Source: JBBDIM01 sp040880405
GTDB taxonomy: Bacteria > Planctomycetota > Planctomycetia > Pirellulales > Pirellulaceae
DNA length: 6,838 bases
Reading direction: 5' to 3'
Assembly (NCBI GenBank): GCA_040880405.1
Contig: JBBDIM010000045.1
Coordinates: 1-6,838, forward strand
The notes under the pieces are model-generated. The model made no database searches. It saw only the letters and a list, made by a program, of their open reading frames with translations, and had not been told where the DNA came from. Shown one piece after another: positions 1-5,514 of this stretch; position 1 is the first letter of the stretch, and each line of letters starts with the position of its first letter. Position numbers and translations under genes: made by a program.

Positions 1-88
1 GATACGAGTTGCCATTGGGCGCGGTCAGGCCGATCCCGGTGATGACAATCCGCTGAGAGTCTGGAAGTTGGTTTTGCGCGGCAATCAT
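1..88 (-). CDS. Beta-ketoacyl synthase, FabF (KAS II) type, N-terminal fragment
   Basis: Only the first 29 codons are present; the gene runs off the left edge. The translation begins MIAAQNQLPDSQ and continues RIVITGIGLTAPNGNSY. The pattern R-[IV]-V-[IV]-T-G-x-G-x-x-x-P-x-G-N is the first beta strand and loop of FabF-type condensing enzymes and polyketide ketosynthases; OleA/FabH proteins do not start this way. Such enzymes elongate acyl-ACP by decarboxylative condensation with malonyl-ACP in the cytoplasm. The ATG at 88-86 is preferred because GAGG lies 8 nt upstream (97-100) and the family's N-terminus follows at once. It lies 90 nt after the oleD stop on the same strand, with no visible terminator between, so co-transcription is possible. 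The catalytic Cys and two His lie outside the window, so activity, chain-length role and any ACP or PKS fusion cannot be judged. Confidence 0.8.
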   Translation of the reverse strand, partial: MIAAQNQLPDSQRIVITGIGLTAPNGNSY

Positions 89-96
89 TTGCCCAT

Positions 97-100
97 CCTC
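97..100 (-). promoter_or_regulatory. Shine-Dalgarno site of the ketosynthase gene
   Basis: GAGG on the minus strand, 8 nt before the ATG at 88. It fixes the start of the truncated ketosynthase gene. Confidence 0.55.
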
Positions 101-178
101 GGCAACTTGACGGAAACCGTTCAGACTACCGATTCGCCCCCTGGTTGGCAAGTCACCCGCCGCCGTTTCGTGACGCGT

Positions 179-1174
179 TTACCGGCTCGCCAACCACTCC
201 CCCAGTCGTCGCATTCCCTCTTCGGAGGAGACCTCCGGCCGATACCCTAAATCCTGCCTAGCTGCGGAGATATCGAAGTAATGATCTGTCGAAAGTTGCC
301 GGGCCAGAAACCGGGTCATCCGGGGTTCTTCCTCGAATTTCCCCCGCTTACGGTAGACCCATTCCAGGACACCCCCCGCTGTGGTCGCCAAGCTGGCCGA
401 GATCTTCCGCCGGACCGGGGGGACCTCTGCCAGCTTCAGAATTTCGTTGATCCAGTCCCAACAGCGGACTGGGCCCCCCTGACTGATGAAATACGCCTTG
501 CCAGCCGCCGGGGCCTCGCCCAACAGGGCATCGGCGGCCAGCAGATGGGCTTGGGCGGCGTTCTCCACATAGACCATGTCCACCAAATTTTTCCCATCCC
601 CCACAATCCGCAGCTTTCCACTTTTGGCCCGGTCGATTAACCGGGGGATCAGGTGGGTATCGCGCGGTCCCCAAATCAAATGCGGCCGCAAGGCGCAGGT
701 CTTGAGCCCCTCCACCCCATTGGCGGCCAGCACGGCCTGTTCCGCCAAGGCCTTGGAGCGGGGATAGTGGCTCAGCCACGTTTCGGGGTAGGGGACGCTT
801 TCGTCCACCCCTTTTTGATCGGTGCCGTCAAAGGTGACGCTCGGGCTGCTACAGAAGACTAACCGCGGCACGCCCGCCGCTTGGCACGCTTCGATCACCC
901 GCTCGGTCCCCAGTACGTTGCTCCGCTGGTACCACTCCCACTTGCCCCAAATCCCCGCGAGGGCCGCCACATGAAACACCACCTCCGCCCCGGCACACGC
1001 CGCTGGCAGTTGATCGGTCTCACTTAAGTCCCCCCGAAACATCTGCACACCCCGAGCCTCGAGCTCCGGATAAGAGCCCCGGGCAATCACCCGGACCACA
1101 GCCCCCCGGGCCAGCAGCATTTCGACGATATACCGGCCCAGGAATCCCCCACCTCCGGTGACTAAAGCGATCAA
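179..1174 (-). CDS. oleD: OleD-like NAD(P)-dependent 2-alkyl-3-oxoalkanoate reductase (SDR/epimerase family)
   Basis: 331 aa, the usual length for OleD. The protein is an extended short-chain dehydrogenase of the 3-beta-hydroxysteroid dehydrogenase/epimerase group. It opens with a Rossmann nucleotide-binding loop, TGGGGFLG (residues 6-13). GDL at 48-50 and VFHVAALAG at 66-74 follow, then FCSSPSV (107-113) carrying the active-site serine region, and the catalytic YPRSK (Y137, K141). RPHLIWGP (163-170) is a typical substrate-side motif of this group. In the ole pathway the enzyme reduces the 2-alkyl-3-oxo acid made by OleA to the 3-hydroxy acid used by OleC. OleC two genes upstream makes OleD far likelier than a steroid or sugar epimerase. 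The start is TTG at 1174-1172: AAGGA lies 8 nt upstream and the Rossmann strand begins at residue 2. The gene follows the membrane-protein gene by 37 nt, so the two are probably co-transcribed. Family is certain; the OleD assignment rests on sequence feel plus context. Confidence 0.85.
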   Translation of the reverse strand: MIALVTGGGGFLGRYIVEMLLARGAVVRVIARGSYPELEARGVQMFRGDLSETDQLPAACAGAEVVFHVAALAGIWGKWEWYQRSNVLGTERVIEACQAAGVPRLVFCSSPSVTFDGTDQKGVDESVPYPETWLSHYPRSKALAEQAVLAANGVEGLKTCALRPHLIWGPRDTHLIPRLIDRAKSGKLRIVGDGKNLVDMVYVENAAQAHLLAADALLGEAPAAGKAYFISQGGPVRCWDWINEILKLAEVPPVRRKISASLATTAGGVLEWVYRKRGKFEEEPRMTRFLARQLSTDHYFDISAARQDLGYRPEVSSEEGMRRLGEWLASR

Positions 1175-1182
1175 CAGGCGAT

Positions 1183-1187
1183 TCCTT
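1183..1187 (-). promoter_or_regulatory. Shine-Dalgarno site supporting the TTG start of oleD
   Basis: AAGGA on the minus strand within a purine run (1182-1190), 8 nt before TTG at 1174-1172. It is the clearest ribosome binding site in the window and decides the non-ATG start; no ATG lies near the Rossmann strand. Confidence 0.65.
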
Positions 1188-1211
1188 TTTCGGTGGACTG
1201 GTACATTCCGC

Positions 1212-2210
1212 TTAAATCCCCTGGATCATGCTCTTGGGAATCCGGAACCGGTACGAGCCACTATGCCCCACCGCTTCGCCGGGGAGGTCGAGATACAGCC
1301 CATCCAACTGGGCGGGGTCGAAATTCTCTGGCACGTCAAACACGATGGAGTCGGTCCCCTCTTCGGCCGGTGAAAACGACTTGCTGGGCGTATGCCATTT
1401 GAGCTGCTTCAAGTCGTCAAACCGCAACGGGTAATAGACATTTTTGTGATCGTCCGAAAGCTGTGCGGTTCGCAGGGCACCATTCTCCGTCGTGAACTCG
1501 TTCCCGTACCAGCTTTTGAAAGGAAAGGTCTTGTTGGATCGATTCGCCAGTTCCAGGTAAACGACGATGTAGGGGCGTCCTTCCGAGGTGATCAGGTTGT
1601 TGTTCTCGTCGCGGCCACGGACCTCGCCCCAATCGGCGTGGTTCACCTTCACCTTGAAGCCCTGCATGGTGGCGGAACTTTTCTTGGCGTCGATCCATTT
1701 GACGTGGATCTCCCCCCGTTCGGCCGCTTCCATCACTTCCTGGATTTGGTTGCCGGTGTTGGCTTGCCCATCGGCTACGTAAGGGCCTTCGTAAACGACC
1801 TCTTCTTCCGGTCCCCACGAGGACGAGATTGCCACGATCACCGCGCCGATCACCCCCGCCGAAATAATGCTAATCGTGACCACATAGGCCAACTTCTCGA
1901 TCAGCTTCCATGGGATTTCTCGCCCTTCCCCCTCACCTTCCCCCTCTCCCTCAGCCGCTTCTTCAGCCGCTTCTTCCCCTGCGGCCGCCGGGCTTTCCGG
2001 CGGGGCGGTCTTGGCCGGTTTTTTCTTGATCTGAGGGCCGCGCGTCGAGCTCCCACCGGTATTGATGACCGGGGCCATCATCGGCGCAGGGGTCGGGGCT
2101 GCCGGTCCCGGCACGACGAAGATGCCTTGGCAGGTGGGACACTGCACTTGGGTTCCCGCTGGAGAGGCGACTTCCAGAACCGTGGAACAGTGGGGGCAAC
2201 TCAATTGCAT
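1212..2210 (-). CDS. Unrecognised zinc-ribbon, single-pass membrane protein with C-terminal beta-sandwich-like domain
   Basis: 332 aa, no named family recognised. Visible in order: a zinc ribbon with CPHC (C5, C8) and CPTC (C24, C27); a Pro/Ala/Lys-rich linker (about 35-75); an acidic low-complexity stretch, EEAAEEAAEGEGEGEGEG (79-96); one hydrophobic helix, about 107-130, flanked by WKLIEK before it and an acidic EEE after it; and a C-terminal domain of about 165-332. That domain has alternating strands (YIVVYLELANRS, SIVFDVPENF, LDGLYLDLPG) and ends GSYRFRIPKSMI. It resembles the DUF4352/TRF2-like beta-sandwich domains attached to zinc ribbons in many planctomycete proteins, which is an impression without a search. 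The positive-inside rule suggests the ribbon is cytoplasmic and the beta domain outside. Start ATG 2210 directly precedes the ribbon; the Shine-Dalgarno site is weak. It sits 37 nt before oleD, probably in one transcript, but nothing in it suggests a catalytic role in hydrocarbon synthesis. Confidence 0.88.
   Translation of the reverse strand: MQLSCPHCSTVLEVASPAGTQVQCPTCQGIFVVPGPAAPTPAPMMAPVINTGGSSTRGPQIKKKPAKTAPPESPAAAGEEAAEEAAEGEGEGEGEGREIPWKLIEKLAYVVTISIISAGVIGAVIVAISSSWGPEEEVVYEGPYVADGQANTGNQIQEVMEAAERGEIHVKWIDAKKSSATMQGFKVKVNHADWGEVRGRDENNNLITSEGRPYIVVYLELANRSNKTFPFKSWYGNEFTTENGALRTAQLSDDHKNVYYPLRFDDLKQLKWHTPSKSFSPAEEGTDSIVFDVPENFDPAQLDGLYLDLPGEAVGHSGSYRFRIPKSMIQGI
1924..1976 (-). repeat. 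In-frame 12-bp tandem repeats coding the acidic linker
   Basis: Two period-12 repeats lie side by side inside the membrane-protein gene. On the plus strand AGCCGCTTCTTC occurs twice exactly and in tandem (1953-1964, 1965-1976), coding the EEAA repeat. CTTCCCCCTCA/CTTCCCCCTCT (1925-1935, 1937-1947) codes the Gly-Glu repeat. Because the unit is a multiple of three, slippage would change the linker length without breaking the frame. Confidence 0.8.
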
Positions 2211-2363
2211 GACGAGAGGTCCGTTACCGAGAATCTGACCGAAGGAGAACCATTTTCTATTGTACTACGAGCCCCACAGCGAGGCACCTAGGAGCCGTCG
2301 AAAAACAACTTCCCGACGTCATCACTCCCCAACGCGGCAGCGGCAACTGCCAGGAATTTTTTT

Positions 2364-2524
2364 AACCACGAAACACACGAATGACACGAATCGCAAACGG
2401 AGGAAATGCCGCTCTTGAGCCTTCCAACGTTACCAGTTCAGAGGACGAGAGATAAAAAATGTGCGAGAAATCGACACCACCTGAATCCCCTCTTCTATTC
2501 GTGTCATTAGTGTCATTCGTGGTT
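2364..2524. repeat. 161-bp element bounded by 28-bp inverted repeats of CACGAA units
   Basis: The left arm (2364-2391) contains CACGAA three times at exact 9-bp spacing (2367, 2376, 2385). The right arm (2497-2524) is its reverse complement at 25 of 28 positions. About 105 bp of non-repetitive sequence separates them, with no open frame of substance. The same 9-bp-period unit recurs at 6727-6750 in this window, so this is a dispersed repeat family. The layout resembles a small non-autonomous element or a long-stem palindromic repeat, but no target-site duplication is evident. Confidence 0.75.
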
Positions 2525-2584
2525 GGAATTTGAACTTGGCACTGTCCAGACAAGTCGTCCAGCCAAGTAGGACCTTAACATTTT

Positions 2585-2637
2585 GAAACGCCGAGGCACC
2601 GAGGCTCGGTCTCTGCGCCTTTGCGACTTTGCGTTTC
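2585..2637. repeat. Imperfect palindromic repeat with 8-bp-period arms
   Basis: The element begins GAAACGC (2585-2591) and ends with its exact reverse complement GCGTTTC (2631-2637). The left arm has CCGAGGCA then CCGAGGC at 8-bp spacing (2591, 2599). The right arm has CTCTGCG, CTTTGCG, CTTTGCG at 8-bp spacing (2611, 2619, 2627). The arms are related inverted copies that match imperfectly. CTTTGCG-type repeats are, to my knowledge, common in intergenic DNA of planctomycetes and other bacteria with large genomes. Confidence 0.65.
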
Positions 2638-2729
2638 CAGCCCGTTCCACTTTGAAGTCCTCATGTAGTCTCCACAAGATCACGCCATCGATCATCCGAC
2701 GGGAGGCCACGAAATCGGGAGGTTGTTTT

Positions 2730-4427
2730 TCAGTGACTGCCCAATCGGGCTTCCGCCCAGACGGCCAATTTTTCGCGAAAGATTTTCGAATTATGTCGAA
2801 TATCTACCGGCAGCGAGGGATGCACCAAAAAGTGATGCACCGGGGCCGATTTCTCATTGGCGGCGGCTAAGTCCCCCAGTTCCCGCTCCAGTGAGCGCAT
2901 CTCTTCCTGGGTGTTGGGGTAATTTTCCGAATACGGTTCGACCACCACCACCGGAACCTGACTACCCACCGGCCCGATGCCCACCAAGGCACAGCGAAAC
3001 ACCCCAGGATGCTGATTGAAGACCGCCTCGACCGGAATCGTGAACATCACGCCAGCCGCGGTTTGCACCCGATGCGTTTTCCGGCCACAAAACCAGAAGC
3101 GGTCTTCCGTATCGAGGTACCCGACATCACCCATTCGGTGCCAAAGCTCGCCTGTGTCCCCCGCGATCTTCGCCAGCCGGGTCGCCTCGTCACTGGTGGC
3201 GTACCGCCGCGTGACGACCGGTCCGCTGACGATCAGTTCGCCGATTTCACCCCGTGGTAACTCAGTCGCGTCCGCCAAATGGGCGATGGGGCCATCCTCA
3301 ATCGCAATCACCTTCCACCGAATCCCGGAAAACCGCCGACCGACACAAGTCCCGGCCCCGGTGGCCGATTGTAGCTCGGTCCCGTCGAGCACTTCACTCG
3401 CGGCGATCGACGCGACCGGCAGGGCCTCGGTCGCGCCGTAAGGTGTGTGGATGTCCCCGTCGGGGTGCATCGCCTGTTTCAGCCGCCTTAGCACATGCGG
3501 CGGAACCGGAGCCCCGGCCGAGAGGGCCCGGCGGAGGGTTGGGAGCTGGATTTTCTCCGCCTCGCAAAACCGCCCCACGACATTCCAGACCGCGGGGGAG
3601 GCGAACGACTGCGTCACCTCCCAGTCGTACATCGCCTCGATAATATTACGCGGGTCGACACTCGCCGGGCGGCTCGCATCCATGTCCGGGATGATCGACA
3701 TCACTCCCATCGCGCTGTTGAACAGCCCAAACAGCGGGAACGCGGGCAAGTCGATCTCGCCCGGCTCGATCCCGTAAAACTCCTGAATTTGCCGAACCTG
3801 CTGCATGAACCCCTCGTGCCGGAACTCCACCCCCTTGGGCGGCCCCGTGCTGCCGGAGGTGAAGATGATCGCGGCCTGGTCATCGGCCGCCGCCTGGTAG
3901 GGAATAAAGCCGGTCGGATCGGTTTGCCGTAGGTCTTCCAAAGTCGGCCCACCCCAGAACCACCGCTTCCCGACGGTAATGTTGTGCCGCGCCGCGCGAT
4001 ACCTTCTGCCACAAAACACGCGGACCGCCTGGGCCAAGGAGATCGCCACGAATCCTTGCGGCTGCGCCTGATCCAAACACCCCAGCAAATTCTTCCGCCC
4101 CATCCCGGGATCGATGAGAATACTAACCGCCCCCACCTTAAACAGCGCGAACACCAGCGAGACAAACTCAATGCTCGGCTTAACCATCAACGCCAGCCGT
4201 GTGCCCGGCGTCACCCCCATCTTCGCCATCCCAGCGGCGAGGCGATTGCTATCCTCTTCGAGTTGGGAGAAGGTGACGCTGCGGTACTGCCGCTTACCCT
4301 GCTTGTCCCGCCCAGTCGGCATCGCCACGGCCACCTGGTCGGGCCGCTCGGCCGCTACTTTCGCGAGCAACAACCCGACATTGAAAATCGCGGTGGCGGC
4401 GTGGGAGGTTGGTGGTTCGAGCGACAT
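2730..4427 (-). CDS. oleC: OleC-type AMP-dependent beta-lactone synthetase (acyl-AMP ligase superfamily)
   Basis: 565 aa, close to the usual OleC length. OleC activates 2-alkyl-3-hydroxy acids with ATP and closes them to beta-lactones, the step before loss of CO2 in head-to-head olefin synthesis. ANL-superfamily motifs are all present: the phosphate loop IIFTSGSTGPPKGVEF (187-202), YGATEALPV (330-338), the ribose-binding Asp in MGDVGYLD (432-439), the hinge FWFCGRK (444-450) and the C-terminal catalytic lysine in RHNSKIF (K548). OleC-like signatures separate it from ordinary acyl-CoA ligases: SILIDPGMGRKNLLGCLD (102-119), TVGKRWFWGG (151-160) and the ending PVDIRHNSKIFREKL (540-554). No signal peptide or membrane helix is seen, so it is cytosolic or membrane-associated. 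ATG 4427 has no clear Shine-Dalgarno site; the conserved part begins near residue 16. It is 147 nt after the ATP-grasp gene and 519 nt before the next gene, so it may be transcribed separately from both. Confidence 0.92.
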   Translation of the reverse strand: MSLEPPTSHAATAIFNVGLLLAKVAAERPDQVAVAMPTGRDKQGKRQYRSVTFSQLEEDSNRLAAGMAKMGVTPGTRLALMVKPSIEFVSLVFALFKVGAVSILIDPGMGRKNLLGCLDQAQPQGFVAISLAQAVRVFCGRRYRAARHNITVGKRWFWGGPTLEDLRQTDPTGFIPYQAAADDQAAIIFTSGSTGPPKGVEFRHEGFMQQVRQIQEFYGIEPGEIDLPAFPLFGLFNSAMGVMSIIPDMDASRPASVDPRNIIEAMYDWEVTQSFASPAVWNVVGRFCEAEKIQLPTLRRALSAGAPVPPHVLRRLKQAMHPDGDIHTPYGATEALPVASIAASEVLDGTELQSATGAGTCVGRRFSGIRWKVIAIEDGPIAHLADATELPRGEIGELIVSGPVVTRRYATSDEATRLAKIAGDTGELWHRMGDVGYLDTEDRFWFCGRKTHRVQTAAGVMFTIPVEAVFNQHPGVFRCALVGIGPVGSQVPVVVVEPYSENYPNTQEEMRSLERELGDLAAANEKSAPVHHFLVHPSLPVDIRHNSKIFREKLAVWAEARLGSH

Positions 4428-4461
4428 GCTAGTGGGTCGTCTAGTCAGAGTTTACGGGCGG

Positions 4462-4484
4462 CACGGGCGGCTTGTCCGCCAGTG
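4462..4484. repeat. Palindromic GC-rich hairpin between the ATP-grasp gene and oleC
   Basis: CACGGGCGG (4462-4470) and CCGCCAGTG (4476-4484) can form a 9-bp stem with one mismatch around the loop CTTGT. It lies 35 nt upstream of the oleC start and 91 nt after the preceding gene's stop. On the transcribed strand no U-tract follows, so a classical terminator is unlikely. A palindromic dispersed repeat or an attenuating structure in the oleC leader fits better. Confidence 0.55.
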
Positions 4485-4524
4485 GGAAGTGCGAGAAGTT
4501 GTCGCGTGTATCGGGTATTCGAGC

Positions 4525-4540
4525 TTAGCCCCAAAGGGAC
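4525..4540. repeat. CCCAAAGGGAC motif, copy 1
   Basis: TTAGCCCCAAAGGGAC matches 15 of 16 bases of the copy at 6769-6784. It can form a small hairpin with an AAA loop. Two near-identical copies in unrelated gaps of one window suggest a dispersed repeat. Confidence 0.5.
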
Positions 4541-4574
4541 TCCGGACGTTGAGTCAATCAAAAGTCGCCGTAAT

Positions 4575-5483
4575 CTACCCCTCAATCCTCCGCTCGACAA
4601 CCGAGAGCATATAGTCAAGCAGTTCCCCCGCGATGTCGACGCCATGCGCCGCCGCCAAGCCCCGCCACCCAGGCACGCCGTTGACCTCCAGCAGATACCA
4701 GTTCCCTTCAGAATCCGGCAGAAAGTCGAACCCCGCAAACGGTAACTCCCAGGCAGTGCCAATCCGCCGGACGATCTCCACGAGCTCCGCCGGGACTTCG
4801 GCGACGCTCGCACTGCCCCCCCGGCTTAAATTGGTTCGCCAGTCGGAGTCGGAACTCCGCCGCATCCCCCACAGCTTTTCACCCAGCAGCAGCACCCGCA
4901 GGTCATGGCCGGGGTGGTCGATGAACTTCTGCACGTAGATCACGCTGCCGGATCGCTGCAATGTCTTGAACACGCGATGGGCCAGTTCAGGGTCGTCGAC
5001 CCGCATGATCCCGCGGCCTTCGCTGCCAAACAGCGGCTTGACGACGGTGAGCGGCCCCAATTGCTGGTAGGCGGCCACCCCATCTTGCCAGGTCTGGCAG
5101 ACAATCGTCTCCGGAACCAAAACCCCCGCGGCCGCCAACCGGGCCAGGCAAAGATACTTATCGATCGCCAGTTCCATCGCCCGAGGTGGGTTGATCAGCG
5201 GAATCCCCGATCGCTCGACCGCTTGGAGCAAATCCATCCGCAAGATGATTTGCTCTAAACTCCCCGGCGGCATACTCCGCACGATTAGGGCGTCCAGTTC
5301 CTGGAGTGAAACGTCACCGGCAAACACCGCTCGCGTAGAGCCTTCTCTCCGCAGCGATCCACCTAGTCTCTCAAAATCGAGCGGGACGATCTCCACGCTC
5401 CGCGGTCCCGCGGCCCGGATCAGGTCCGCCAGATACCAGCTCTCCGGATTGCCAAGCACACCGATTCGCCGCATACGATCCAC
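4575..5483 (-). CDS. RimK-like ATP-grasp ligase, similar to Orf9/MptN of methanopterin C1 gene clusters
   Basis: 302 aa, normal for the RimK family, which ligates amino acids, usually glutamate, to a carboxylate using ATP. Motifs seen: LINPPRAMELAIDKYL (96-111) with the clamp lysine K109, TVVKPLFGSEGRGI (146-159) forming the glycine-rich ATP loop, DLRVLLLG (194-201), RTNLSRGG (216-223) and GFDFLP...LLEVNGVPGWRGL (251-276), where D253, E266 and N268 match the Mg-binding positions. The NGVPGWRGL ending resembles the tetrahydromethanopterin glutamate ligase MptN and Orf9 of methylotrophs. Together with mch only 31 nt upstream, this points to cofactor glutamylation rather than ribosomal protein S6 modification; the substrate is inferred. 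The start may be GTG 5483 or ATG 5474. GGAG at 5487-5490 is too close to the GTG (3 nt) and rather far from the ATG (12 nt), so the choice is open. Confidence 0.88.
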   Translation of the reverse strand: MDRMRRIGVLGNPESWYLADLIRAAGPRSVEIVPLDFERLGGSLRREGSTRAVFAGDVSLQELDALIVRSMPPGSLEQIILRMDLLQAVERSGIPLINPPRAMELAIDKYLCLARLAAAGVLVPETIVCQTWQDGVAAYQQLGPLTVVKPLFGSEGRGIMRVDDPELAHRVFKTLQRSGSVIYVQKFIDHPGHDLRVLLLGEKLWGMRRSSDSDWRTNLSRGGSASVAEVPAELVEIVRRIGTAWELPFAGFDFLPDSEGNWYLLEVNGVPGWRGLAAAHGVDIAGELLDYMLSVVERRIEG

Positions 5484-5514
5484 ACACTCCGCGGGGCGCG
5501 GATCCTTGGTCAGG

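Larger units (their letters stand above)
2211..2729. other. 519-bp intergenic region between oleC and the membrane-protein gene
   Basis: No convincing gene. Short open frames on both strands run through repeat units and translate them (for example TTNDTNDTN and IRVIRVF on the minus strand), so they are rejected. The region holds two separate repeat elements (2364-2524 and 2585-2637) joined by about 60 bp of unremarkable sequence. Transcription from oleC must cross it to reach the membrane-protein gene, so that gene may have its own promoter in 2211-2363. No terminator with a U-tract is visible after the oleC stop at 2730. Confidence 0.7.

Noticed and set aside
2259..2264. TACAAT on the minus strand as a -10 box for the membrane-protein gene
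   Set aside because: It is well placed, but at 17 bp spacing the -35 position reads GTGCCT, unlike TTGACA. A single hexamer is not enough to call a promoter.
1392..2291. 299-codon open frame on the plus strand
   Set aside because: It is antisense to the zinc-ribbon membrane-protein gene. Its Arg-rich low-complexity product mirrors the acidic and Ala/Pro codons of the real gene, which has recognisable domains.
2730..2765. GCCC/GGGC hairpin at the end of oleC as a rho-independent terminator
   Set aside because: The stem is only 4 bp, lies inside the coding end, competes with an alternative fold, and is followed on the minus strand by an A-rich rather than T-rich run.
2513..2870. Small open frames on both strands around the 8-bp-period repeat
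   Set aside because: Their peptides are translations of repeat units (for example RRGTEARSL), and one runs into the end of oleC antisense. No start signal or domain.
2730..4427. Ordinary long-chain fatty acyl-CoA synthetase as the identity of the AMP-ligase
   Set aside because: The ILIDPGMGRKNLL, TVGKRWFWGG and C-terminal RHNSKIFREKL signatures are those of OleC, and OleD lies two genes away.
3984..4745. 253-codon open frame on the plus strand spanning oleC start, the gap and the ATP-grasp gene end
   Set aside because: It overlaps two well-supported genes antisense, its product is Arg/His-rich with no motif, and it crosses the hairpin repeat. High G+C explains the long open frame.
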